A DNA stretch of 64,000 nt from Rhodoplanes azumiensis. Its GTDB lineage: Bacteria; Pseudomonadota; Alphaproteobacteria; Rhizobiales; Xanthobacteraceae. Below, one piece after another: positions 56,257-63,255 of this stretch. The notes below the pieces were generated by a model that searched no databases, was not told where the DNA came from, and saw only the letters and a list, made by a program, of their open reading frames with translations. The translations under genes and the position numbers were made by a program. Numbering within the stretch: the first letter of the stretch is position 1; each line of letters starts with the position of its first letter. The DNA is taken from assembly GCF_042682915.1 (NCBI RefSeq), contig NZ_JBHUIW010000010.1, positions 62,001 to 126,000 of the forward strand, given 5' to 3'.

Positions 56257-56653
56257 TATGACAGGCTCGTCATGGCCGGGCTCGTCCCCGAAGTCCCAGC
56301 GTTTGGAGCGAAGGCACTGCCACTCGGTGGTCGTCGTCCGCGCAGGCGAGGGCTTTGCATTATTCTGTCATTCCGGGGCGGCGCGCAGCGCCGAACCCGG
56401 AATCCAACCCAGAATGCCGAGTTTGCTGCTGGATTCCGGGTTCGCGCCTTCGGCGCGCCCCGGAATGACCATTCTGCAAAGCCCTCGCGCAGGCGGACGA
56501 CCCAGTATTCACCGGCGTTCGTCGTTTCAGTCGGAGCGCTGCGCCGTACTGGGTGCTCCGCCTTCGCGGAGCATGACGACGGAGAGGCTTCGAACCTGAA
56601 TTCGGCGCCTATGGGGCGCGTCGCGGGTATGACGGCTCCGAGTTGCTGATCAC
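56257..56653. other. gene-free region holding a cluster of dispersed repeats
   Basis: 397 bases between lysS and the TauE gene. Besides repeat copy E it contains fragments of other palindromic units: GTCATGGCCGGGCTCGTCCC at 56270, and TGCTCCGCCTTCGCGGAGCATGACG at 56551-56577 (paired GCTCCGC/GCGGAGC). No gene was recognised. Confidence 0.65.
56367..56469. repeat. dispersed palindromic repeat, copy E
   Basis: GTCATTCCGGGGCGG at the left, CGGAATGAC at the right; inner AACCCGGAATCCAAC and CTGGATTCCGGGTT. The central loop differs from the other copies. Confidence 0.85.
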
Positions 56654-57397
56654 ATGACCCTCGCCGCCTACGCGCTGATCGGCGTCACCATCGTCGGCTC
56701 GTCCTTCGTCTCCGGCATCTTCGGGATGGCGGGCGGCATGATCCTGCTCGGCGTGCTGCTGACGCTCTACGACGTCGCCACCGCCATGGTGCTGTTCTCG
56801 ATCATCCAGTTCGCGGCGAACGGCTGGCGCGCCACGATGTGGCGGGCGCATGTGCGCTGGCCGATCTTCTGGTGGTACGCGGGCGGCGCGCTCTTGGCCT
56901 TCGCGGCGATGCGGCTCGTCGCCTTCATCCCCGACAAGGCGACCGTCTATCTGGCGCTCGGCATCATGCCGTTCCTGGTCGAGATGCTGCCCAAAAATTG
57001 GCGGCCCAACATCGAGTGGCGCGGCATGCCGTTCCTGGCCGGCCTGCTGACGACGATCGTGCAGCTTTTGTCAGGCGTCGGCGGGCTGTTTCTCGACATG
57101 TTCTTCCAGAAGAGCATGATCGACCGCAAGACCACGGTCGCCACCAAGGCGGTGAGCCAGACCTTCAGCCACGTGCTGCGGGCGACCTACTTCGCCTCTT
57201 TCGCGGGCGCCGCCAGGATCGACCCGTTGTGGGCGCTGGCGCCCGCCTTCCTGCTCAGCATCGCCGGCACGTCGCTCGCCGTGCTGGTGCTCGAGCGGAT
57301 GACCGACCACGGGTTCCGCAAGTGGACCCGCTGGATCATTCTCGCCATCGGGGTCGTCTATCTGGCCCGCGGCAGCGCGCTGGTGATCGGCGGCTGA
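56654..57397 (+). CDS. sulfite exporter TauE/SafE family protein
   Basis: 247 residues with seven to eight membrane segments. N-terminal VGSSFVSGIFGMAGGMILLGVLLTLYDVATAMVLFSIIQFAANGWRA is the first half of the TauE duplication; second half GLLTTIVQLLSGVGGLFLDMFFQKSMIDRKTTVATKAVSQTFSHVLRATYF. It probably exports sulfite or a sulfonated product. Substrate not determinable here. Start has no strong ribosome site. Stands alone. Confidence 0.9.
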   Translation: MTLAAYALIGVTIVGSSFVSGIFGMAGGMILLGVLLTLYDVATAMVLFSIIQFAANGWRATMWRAHVRWPIFWWYAGGALLAFAAMRLVAFIPDKATVYLALGIMPFLVEMLPKNWRPNIEWRGMPFLAGLLTTIVQLLSGVGGLFLDMFFQKSMIDRKTTVATKAVSQTFSHVLRATYFASFAGAARIDPLWALAPAFLLSIAGTSLAVLVLERMTDHGFRKWTRWIILAIGVVYLARGSALVIGG

Positions 57398-57728
57398 TTC
57401 TTCGCACAAATCTCACGAAGCCTTCTGCCCCTCGCTCCGTCATGCCCACGCTCGTCGCGGGCATCCACGACCTTCGAGGCATCGCCAGCACAAGACCGTG
57501 GATGGCCGGGACGAGCCCGGCCATGACGGACCGTGAGAGCTGCGGAGCAAGAAGGCGTGTCGCAGGCCGTTGGCGCCATGAGCGGACACGGCGCGCGGTG
57601 CGGCGCCGCGGCCACACCCGTCCGGTCCAGTGTAAACGGCATGTAAAGCCCCCTGGCGCGGCGGGCTAGGGCTCGCCTAGTCTTCCGGTGGGGGACACGG
57701 ATCGGCTTCGCAGGGGTTTTGCGGCGTT
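57398..57728. other. intergenic region with a second repeat family
   Basis: 331 bases. It carries the repeat at 57439-57527 and, downstream, the promoter region of the small lipoprotein gene (AT-richer GTAAACGGCATGTAAAG near 57632-57650). No other gene seen. Confidence 0.5.
57439..57527. repeat. dispersed palindromic repeat of a second family
   Basis: GTCATGCCCACGCTCGTCGCGGGCATCCACG pairs with CGTGGATGGCCGGGACGAGCCCGGCCATGAC in part. Same outer logic (GTCAT...ATGAC) as the first family but a different core (GCATCCACG / CGTGGATG). 89 bases. Confidence 0.75.
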
Positions 57729-57848
57729 ATGCGTACCGTGGCGATTCTGGTTGTGGTCGGCCTGGGTCTCGGGCTCGCCGGCTGTTCGAAATGCGATATC
57801 CCGACCTGGGGCTACGCGGCCTGCCGCGGTGGCCCGCCGGTGCAATGA
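57729..57848 (+). CDS. very small lipoprotein
   Basis: 39 residues, MRTVAILVVVGLGLGLAGCSKCDIPTWGYAACRGGPPVQ. A hydrophobic signal ends in the lipobox LAGC, leaving a mature peptide of 21 residues with three cysteines (C19, C22, C32), the first lipidated. Tiny Cys-containing lipoproteins of this type are found across Hyphomicrobiales. The Met is preceded by an AGGGG 13 bases upstream, farther than usual. Too short for most gene finders. Outer-membrane anchoring is inferred from the lipobox. Confidence 0.7.
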   Translation: MRTVAILVVVGLGLGLAGCSKCDIPTWGYAACRGGPPVQ

Positions 57849-57951
57849 GTCCTGTCGTCCAGCCCGCCGTGACGCGGCCCGGAGTCCCGGCTCGCGATGC
57901 CGCGCGCGGCATCGCGTCCGGAACACGGAGGCTTCGGGGTTTCGCGCCAGC

Positions 57952-58749
57952 TCACCCGCCGCGAAGAACGAACCGCCGGTTCAGCTTCTGCACGGGGCGC
58001 GCGTTCATCGCATAGAGCTTGGCGAAGGCGGCGACGTCGGCGGCCGCGACTTCGACCGGCTCGGCCATCAGGAGCCACTCGACCGTCTCGCTGCACGGCG
58101 GCGTCGTCAGCGAGCCGGTGTAGCGATAGTAGCCGCGGCCCTTCGGCAGGAAGGCGTTGGGATCCATCCCCGGCGCGCTCGCGTTCTTCCACGGCCAGGA
58201 TCCGGACACCGGCACGGGCGGTCCCTCGTGCTGCGGCATGGCGGCGACGACCTGCGAGAAGGCCGCGTTGCCGGCCCCTTCGGTCATCAGCACGCCGACC
58301 ACGGCGAGCCCGCCGGCGTCGTTCCGATGGACGAAGTGCACCTCCATCGGGAACGCCTTGCCGCCGACCGTGTGCTCGCTCGGCCGGTGGAAGTGATACT
58401 GCAAGAGCGTGTAGGACTTGCCGTCGAGCGTCAGGGTCGAGCCGGCCGGGACGTTCACCTGGATGGTGTGGCCGTTGTTGACGATCGCGGCGACGTCGGG
58501 CCCCCATTTGATGTCGAGCGGCGACAGCTCGGCCCGAATCGTGTGGTCGATGTCGATCGGCGACTGCTGCGACCCGACCGAGCAGACCTTGCTGGCGGCG
58601 TCGAGGTCGCCCCAATGCGACGGGCCGCCGGCGCCCTCGTAGCCCCAGTGGGCGTGCCCGGTCTCGGCCGCGAAGCCGGAGGGCGCGCAGAGCGGGCAGA
58701 GCGCGAGGCCCGCGAGGGCCTTGAGGGTGTGACGCCGATCGAGCTTCAT
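57952..58749 (-). CDS. alpha-carbonic anhydrase, Tat-exported
   Basis: 265 residues. N-terminal MKLDRRHTLKALAGLALCPLCAPSGFA is a twin-arginine signal (RRHTLK). The eukaryotic-type alpha fold follows: HWGYEGAGGPSHWGDL, SQQSPIDID, and zinc ligands H119, H121 and H138 in QYHFHRPSEH...MEVHFVHRN, plus the C-terminal TGSLTTPPCSETVEWLL. It hydrates CO2 in the periplasm. A GGAGG site supports the MKLD start. Export through Tat means it folds, with zinc, before translocation. Confidence 0.95.
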   Translation of the reverse strand: MKLDRRHTLKALAGLALCPLCAPSGFAAETGHAHWGYEGAGGPSHWGDLDAASKVCSVGSQQSPIDIDHTIRAELSPLDIKWGPDVAAIVNNGHTIQVNVPAGSTLTLDGKSYTLLQYHFHRPSEHTVGGKAFPMEVHFVHRNDAGGLAVVGVLMTEGAGNAAFSQVVAAMPQHEGPPVPVSGSWPWKNASAPGMDPNAFLPKGRGYYRYTGSLTTPPCSETVEWLLMAEPVEVAAADVAAFAKLYAMNARPVQKLNRRFVLRGG

Positions 58750-58968
58750 GAGGCCTCCGTGCAAGTGCAGTGCAAGTGCGGTGCGGGCACGCGGGCGGGC
58801 ACGCGAGCGGGCCCGTGCCGGGCGCGCCCGAATCGCTCGCTTGGTGCTGACGGCTCGCTCTTACCGGGCGTGCGACGACGGTCGCAAGACACCACGCCGT
58901 GAGGCGCAGGGCACGCTCGAAAACCGCGGCTGGTCACACCGAGACCTTCGGCCGGGACGGTCTACGGT

Positions 58969-59598
58969 CTACTGGCTCGCCCAGACGATGCGGGCGACCC
59001 ACAGGACGTCCTCGGCGGCGAGGACGCGGTCCTGGTGCTCGGGATTGAGCGAGCGCAGCTCGAGCGTCTTCGCGGTCTTGCGACGCAGCTCCTTGGCCAT
59101 CACCTCGCCGTCGCGGGTCTTCACCACGACGCGGTCGCCGCGCCGGATCGGCGCCAGCGGCGAGACGATGATCACGGTGCCGTCCCGGTAGGCTGGCTGC
59201 ATCGAGTCGCCCGAGATCTCGAGCGCATAGGCATGCTCGTCCTCGACGGCCGGGAACGGGATCTCGTCCCAGCCCTTGCCGACCGGGAAGCCGCCGTCGT
59301 CGAAATAGCCGCCCGTGCCCGCTTCGGCGAAGCCGATCAGCGGCACGGCCTGCTCGGCATTGCTGCCGTCCTCGGTGATCAGCCGGACGAACTCGTCGAT
59401 CGTCACGCCGGTGGCGGCGAGCGACTTCGCCACCGACTCGGTCGACGGCCAGCGGGCGCGCCCGTCCGGGGTGATGCGCTTCGACTTGTTGAAGGTGGTC
59501 GGATCGAGGCCGGCGCGCTTGGCGAGCCCGGACGCGGACAGGCCGGCGCGCGCCGCCAGCCGGTCGATCGCCGTCCAGATCTGGGCATGGGTCAGCAT
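58969..59598 (-). CDS. S24-type HTH transcriptional regulator
   Basis: 209 residues. An N-terminal helix-turn-helix (IWTAIDRLAARAGLSASGLAKRAGLDPTTFNKSKRIT) and a LexA/CI-like peptidase domain with S132 in EISGDSMQPAYRDGTVIIV and K160 in RGDRVVVKTRDGEVMAKEL. No classical Ala-Gly cleavage bond with an obvious hinge was identified, so self-cleavage is uncertain. It is a chromosomal family conserved in the order, not evidently a prophage repressor. Target unknown. Confidence 0.9.
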   Translation of the reverse strand: MLTHAQIWTAIDRLAARAGLSASGLAKRAGLDPTTFNKSKRITPDGRARWPSTESVAKSLAATGVTIDEFVRLITEDGSNAEQAVPLIGFAEAGTGGYFDDGGFPVGKGWDEIPFPAVEDEHAYALEISGDSMQPAYRDGTVIIVSPLAPIRRGDRVVVKTRDGEVMAKELRRKTAKTLELRSLNPEHQDRVLAAEDVLWVARIVWASQ

Positions 59599-59754
59599 TG
59601 GACCTCCTGCGGAACGCCGGGGCCACGATGGATTCGGATCAGTATAGGAATTTTAGCCTGGGTCTGCCAAGCGGAATGCGCCGACACCGACCGCAGGGCT
59701 GCTCGGCGCCCACCCGGCGGGCGCGCCGATGCCCGCGAGGCCGGTCGTCGCGCC

Positions 59755-60093
59755 TCAGCGCCCGCCCTTGCCGAGCCGGATGACCAGCCAGATCGGGATC
59801 ACCAGCACGGCGCCGAGCAGGAAGTAGCGCCACAGCCAGACGATCGCATCGAAGCCCATGTCCCAGACGCTGCGCACGAGGCGCTCGATCGAATGGATGA
59901 TGTTGAGCGGATCGAGGCCGACCGCGGAGAGCACGACCCCGACCAGGATCGACAGGAGGACGAGCCGCGCCGCGACGGCGCCGGGCGAGCCGCCGAGAAA
60001 GCGTTCGAGGCTGCCTGTCCGTTGCTGCATGCCGGTCCCGTCGGTTCCGTTCGCGTAATGGATCGGCCGCCGTTCCGGATCCCGCATCGTCAT
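59755..60093 (-). CDS. DUF6460 domain-containing membrane protein
   Basis: 112 residues from MTMRDPERRP. C-terminal two-thirds: GSLERFLGGSPGAVAARLVLLSILVGVVLSAVGLDPLNIIHSIERLVRSVWDMGFDAIVWLWRYFLLGAVLVIPIWLVIRL, matching DUF6460 of Hyphomicrobiales. Two membrane segments. AGGGA site before the ATG. Function unknown. In the same direction as the S24 regulator but 156 bases away. Confidence 0.87.
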   Translation of the reverse strand: MTMRDPERRPIHYANGTDGTGMQQRTGSLERFLGGSPGAVAARLVLLSILVGVVLSAVGLDPLNIIHSIERLVRSVWDMGFDAIVWLWRYFLLGAVLVIPIWLVIRLGKGGR

Positions 60094-60318
60094 GCCGTGT
60101 CCCTGGATGTGCCACCGTCCGGCCGGCACCATAGCACAGACGATGGCGGCAGCGGGGCCAGCGTGCAGGCTCTCGCAGGCGGAACCGTGGCCGCCCGAAC
60201 GCAACCGTGCTCCCGCCGTTATTTGTAAGCCGTGCCGCGCTGGCGTGAGCCGCGGCTCCCGCGTTCCCGCCCCGCGTGGGGGCCAGCCGATGAGCGCTCG
60301 GGCCGGGGGCTCGGCCAC

Positions 60319-61266
60319 CTAACCGTACAGCGGCGTGCCGGGGACGAAGGCGTCGAAGGCGGCCCAGAACAGCTTTCGCAGCGGCTCCTGCTCCATCATC
60401 AGGTCGTGCAGGGCGCCCGGGATCACCAAGTGCGAGCCGGCCCGCAGGTTGAATCCGAAGCGCTCGATCGCCGCGGTCGAGATCATCGTGTCGTGGCCGC
60501 CGGCGATCAGCAGCATCGGCTGGCGCAGCCGGGCCGCATATTGCGGCCGCTGCATCGCCGTCATGGTGCGGAAGGCGGCGTCGGTCCAGGCGATCGTCGG
60601 GGCGGCGACCGCGAGGGCGGGCTCTGCCTCGAGCACGGCCGCCGTGCGGGCGAAGCGGATCGGGTCGGAGGTCAGCGGATTGTCGGCGAACGGCTCGGCC
60701 GCGGCCGCCTGCCGGCCGCCGCCCGGTGCGGCGAGGCGGCCGAAGCCGAGCAGGCGCAGCGAGCGAGCGAAGGCCGGCCCGGCGCCGAACAGCGGCCGTC
60801 GCGCCAGCCCGATCATCGGCGAGGCCAGCACCATGCGGTCGAACCAGCGATGCCCGCGCGCCGCCGACTCGATCAGCACGGTCGCGCCCATGCCCTGGCC
60901 GAGCGCGAAGAAGGGCGGCGGGCAGTCCGGCAGGACCACCTGCTTCACGAAGGTCTCGAGGTCGATCAGATAGTCCGAGAAGCGGCGCGCATGGCCTTTG
61001 CGGGTGTCGCGCACGACGCGTTGCGACAGGCCCTGGCCGCGGAAGTCGATGGTCGCCACCGCGAAGCCGCGGCTGCGCAGGTCGTGCACCACCTCGAAAT
61101 ACTTCTCGATGAACTCGGCCCGGCCCTGGAACAGGCAGACCGTGCCCTTGCGGCCCGGCGGCGGCGCGAAGCGGGCGTAGCGCAGCGTCACCCCGTCCGG
61201 GGTCGCGATGGCGCCGACGGCCGCGTCGGAGGGGGCCGGATTGGCCGGAATGGACACGAGCTTCAC
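60319..61266 (-). CDS. alpha/beta hydrolase with missing nucleophile (monoglyceride-lipase-like)
   Basis: 315 residues of the PldB/monoacylglycerol lipase group: VCLFQGRAEFIEKYFEVVHDLRSRGFAVATIDFRGQGLSQR, a cap region, and C-terminal LLIAGGHDTMISTAAIERFG with the acid and VIPGALHDLMMEQEPLRKLFW with the histidine. The nucleophile elbow, GHSMG in relatives, reads G-Q-G-M-G (123-127), so the Ser is Gly. Asp and His are kept. It is either a non-catalytic member or uses other chemistry. Full length, no frameshift. Divergent from hsp20. Confidence 0.9.
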   Translation of the reverse strand: MKLVSIPANPAPSDAAVGAIATPDGVTLRYARFAPPPGRKGTVCLFQGRAEFIEKYFEVVHDLRSRGFAVATIDFRGQGLSQRVVRDTRKGHARRFSDYLIDLETFVKQVVLPDCPPPFFALGQGMGATVLIESAARGHRWFDRMVLASPMIGLARRPLFGAGPAFARSLRLLGFGRLAAPGGGRQAAAAEPFADNPLTSDPIRFARTAAVLEAEPALAVAAPTIAWTDAAFRTMTAMQRPQYAARLRQPMLLIAGGHDTMISTAAIERFGFNLRAGSHLVIPGALHDLMMEQEPLRKLFWAAFDAFVPGTPLYG

Positions 61267-61405
61267 GGCGGGGACTTTCGTCGCGAGGGGCCGGGCGGAC
61301 GGCCGCTTATAGCAGGCCGGGCCGCTCGCTCAACCGGCGCGCCGGGCTCTCCGGCGCGGTGTCGCCGAACCGTGTCGGCGGTCGCCGCGCGCCCTCGCCG
61401 GGGGT

Positions 61406-61433
61406 CTTGAAGCCGGTTTCGAGCCTCCCATAT
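61406..61433 (+). promoter_or_regulatory. sigma-32 (RpoH) heat-shock promoter of hsp20
   Basis: CTTGAA at 61406-61411, 15 bases, then CCCATAT at 61427-61433. This matches the RpoH consensus CTTGAA-N(11-16)-CCCATNT. Transcription would begin near 61440, giving a leader of about 88 bases. Confidence 0.8.
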
Positions 61434-61442
61434 CACCAGTGG

Positions 61443-61527
61443 CGCCGGCCATCCGGCGGCGCTCGAACGGGTCCGGCCAGCAGGCGGACCGTTTCGCGAC
61501 AGCTCATCGCTCCTAGGAGGATATGCT
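61443..61527 (+). ncRNA. ROSE-like RNA thermometer in the hsp20 leader
   Basis: Three hairpins in a row: CGCCGG/CCGGCG (61443-61458), GGTCCG/CGGACC (61470-61490), and a last one (61501-61527) that buries the ribosome site. In the last, AGC pairs with GCT, ATC with GAT, and CTC with GAG; the Shine-Dalgarno AGGAGG (61515-61520) forms the loop side and 3' arm, and G61509 is bulged opposite it. A bulged G against the Shine-Dalgarno in the last weak hairpin is the hallmark of ROSE thermometers of rhizobial small heat-shock genes. Confidence 0.75.
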
Positions 61528-62007
61528 ATGCGCACGACTTTCGATCTCACGCCCCTCTACCGCTCGACCGTCGGCTTCGACCGGCTGTTCTCGATGCTGG
61601 ACCAGGTGGCCGGCTACGACGGCTCGGGCCAGGGCTCCAGCTACCCGCCCTACAACATCGAGCGGACCGGCGAGAACGCCTATCGCATCACGCTCGCCGT
61701 CGCCGGCTTCGCGGCCGCCGACCTCGCCATCGAGGCGAAGGAGAACACCCTGACGGTGCGCGGTGAGAAGCCGGCCGCCAAGCCGGAGGAGAAGAAGGGC
61801 GAGGTTCTCTACCAGGGCATCGCGGCCCGCGCCTTCGAGCGCGCGTTCCAGCTCGCGGACTTCGTCGAGGTGCGTGGCGCCTCGCTGGAGAACGGGCTTC
61901 TGCACATCGACCTGGTCCGGGAGATTCCGGAGAAGATGAAGCCGCGCCAGATCGCCATCGGCACCACGTCGGGGGCCGGAAAGGTGATCGACGCCAGGGC
62001 GGCGTGA
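61528..62007 (+). CDS. small heat-shock protein, Hsp20/IbpA type
   Basis: 159 residues. Start MRTTFDLTPLYRSTVGFDRLFSML is the class A (IbpA-like) N-terminus. The alpha-crystallin domain spans about 33-140 (YPPYNIERTGENAYRITLAVAGFAAADLAIEAKENTLTVRGEK ... RAFERAFQLADFVEVRGASLENGLLHIDLVREIPEKMKPRQIAI). It holds unfolded proteins at heat shock. Strong AGGAGG site eight bases before the ATG, sequestered in the leader hairpin. Terminator at 62128-62154. Heat control is therefore at both transcription and translation. Confidence 0.96.
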   Translation: MRTTFDLTPLYRSTVGFDRLFSMLDQVAGYDGSGQGSSYPPYNIERTGENAYRITLAVAGFAAADLAIEAKENTLTVRGEKPAAKPEEKKGEVLYQGIAARAFERAFQLADFVEVRGASLENGLLHIDLVREIPEKMKPRQIAIGTTSGAGKVIDARAA

Positions 62008-62127
62008 CGGATCCCGGCGTGACGATCCCGGTGTGACGGCTTGGGCCTGTCCGACCGCGGTCGCCCGTCGCCTCCGAAAAGGCCCGCGAGGAGCGCGCCC
62101 GAGAGTGCGCCTGATCGCGAAACTGGA

Positions 62128-62154
62128 AGCGCCCCGCCCGGGGCGTTTTCTTTT
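62128..62154 (+). terminator. rho-independent terminator of hsp20
   Basis: CGCCCC-GCCC-GGGGCG followed by TTTTCTTTTC, about 120 bases after the hsp20 stop. Confidence 0.8.
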
Positions 62155-62196
62155 CGTGCGGGCTCCGATTCGTCGCCGATCCGACGCGGCCGGTGC

Positions 62197-62763
62197 TCAG
62201 TCGAGCGGCGCGACCGGCACGTCGATGGCGCCGGGCGCGCGTGGTGGAAGCTTCGGCTTCGGCCCGGTCCCGGCCGGCGTGGAAAGCCGGGTGGATGCCG
62301 TGGTGGCGGGGTCGCTTCCGGCGCCGACCGTGCCCGCGCGCGCCGCCGGTGGGCGCGCCGCCGCGTCGGCCGGACGGGTCGTCCGGCCGGTCGGGATGCT
62401 GCGCGGCGGCACCAGCCGCGGCTCGGGGCCGCGCCCGAAGATCCAGGGCGGGATCGGCCGGCGCGCCTGCGGGGCGGGCCGCAAGACGGCGCGCGGCGCA
62501 GCGGTCGGCTTGGGCTTCGCGGTCGGGCGAGGCTCGGCGGGCGGGCGGGGTCTGGGCTCGGCGGCGGGTGGCGGGGCGGTCGCCGCGGCGGATTCGCCCG
62601 GCAGGGCGTCCACCCGGGCCGACAGCGCCGCGGCCGGCGTCACGGCCATGCCGTAGACGACGGCGAAGATCGCGGCCGTCGCGCCCCCCCGGAGTGAGAC
62701 CACCGGACGGCACGTCGACCGCTCGGTCGACCGTCGACAGATCGAAGTGGTGGCATTCCGCAT
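62197..62763 (-). CDS. proline-rich protein with membrane anchor or signal, unknown function
   Basis: 188 residues from MRNATTSICRRSTERSTCRPVVS; GGGGAGGGG lies upstream. A hydrophobic stretch GATAAIFAVVYGMAVTPAAALS forms a signal or anchor. The rest is disordered and very rich in Pro, Ala and Arg (PPPAAEPRPRPPAEPRPTAKPKPTAAPRAVLRPAPQARRPIPPWIFGRGP). No domain recognised. Length and a good ribosome site support a real gene, but the composition makes homology weak. Confidence 0.5.
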   Translation of the reverse strand: MRNATTSICRRSTERSTCRPVVSLRGGATAAIFAVVYGMAVTPAAALSARVDALPGESAAATAPPPAAEPRPRPPAEPRPTAKPKPTAAPRAVLRPAPQARRPIPPWIFGRGPEPRLVPPRSIPTGRTTRPADAAARPPAARAGTVGAGSDPATTASTRLSTPAGTGPKPKLPPRAPGAIDVPVAPLD

Positions 62764-63255
62764 GGCGACCCCTCCCCCCGGTCGCCAGAGAGCCCTCTGA
62801 ATCGGGCAGGGCTGGGGCGCTTCGGACGCGGATCGCCGACCCGTGGGCCGGGCGCGAAAAACCGCCGCCGGGCCGGTACTTCGATGCAGCGCGCGATCGG
62901 CCTTCAGTGGCGCGCGCAATGAAATTCGGGCAAAGTCGCCGAATCTGAAACCCGGTGCCTTGAATGCATGGCAAGAGTTTGGCATTGTTATTTAGGACAG
63001 CATTGCTGTCCCAGTTTGACGAATTGGTACTGACAGCTCCGGTCCGGGTCGCCTGCGATCCGATTCACGCGGACAACCGACGTGCGATGACCGGAGGGTG
63101 CCACCTGGCGTCGATCGGCCCGATCTCCGGCCGGTGACAACGAGCCCGTTGGCGGCGCTGCACCGAGGGGTGCGGCGGCGCGACGGGCGCGCCCGCGTCG
63201 GGACGGTCGTTTGGTGAACGGTCGGCCCGGAGCGGCGAGCGAAGAGGGTTTGCAC
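62764..63255. other. intergenic region upstream of gltB
   Basis: About 490 bases between divergent genes. AT-richer around 62960-63010 (TTTGGCATTGTTATTTAGG), the likely promoter area of gltB; no sigma-54 box with correct spacing was found. No gene recognised. Confidence 0.4.

Noticed and set aside
58969..59598. Prophage repressor
   Set aside because: The S24 regulator has no phage genes around it and belongs to a chromosomal family of the order.
62960..63060. Sigma-54 promoter before gltB
   Set aside because: TGGCA-like pieces are present but no GC element follows at the required spacing.
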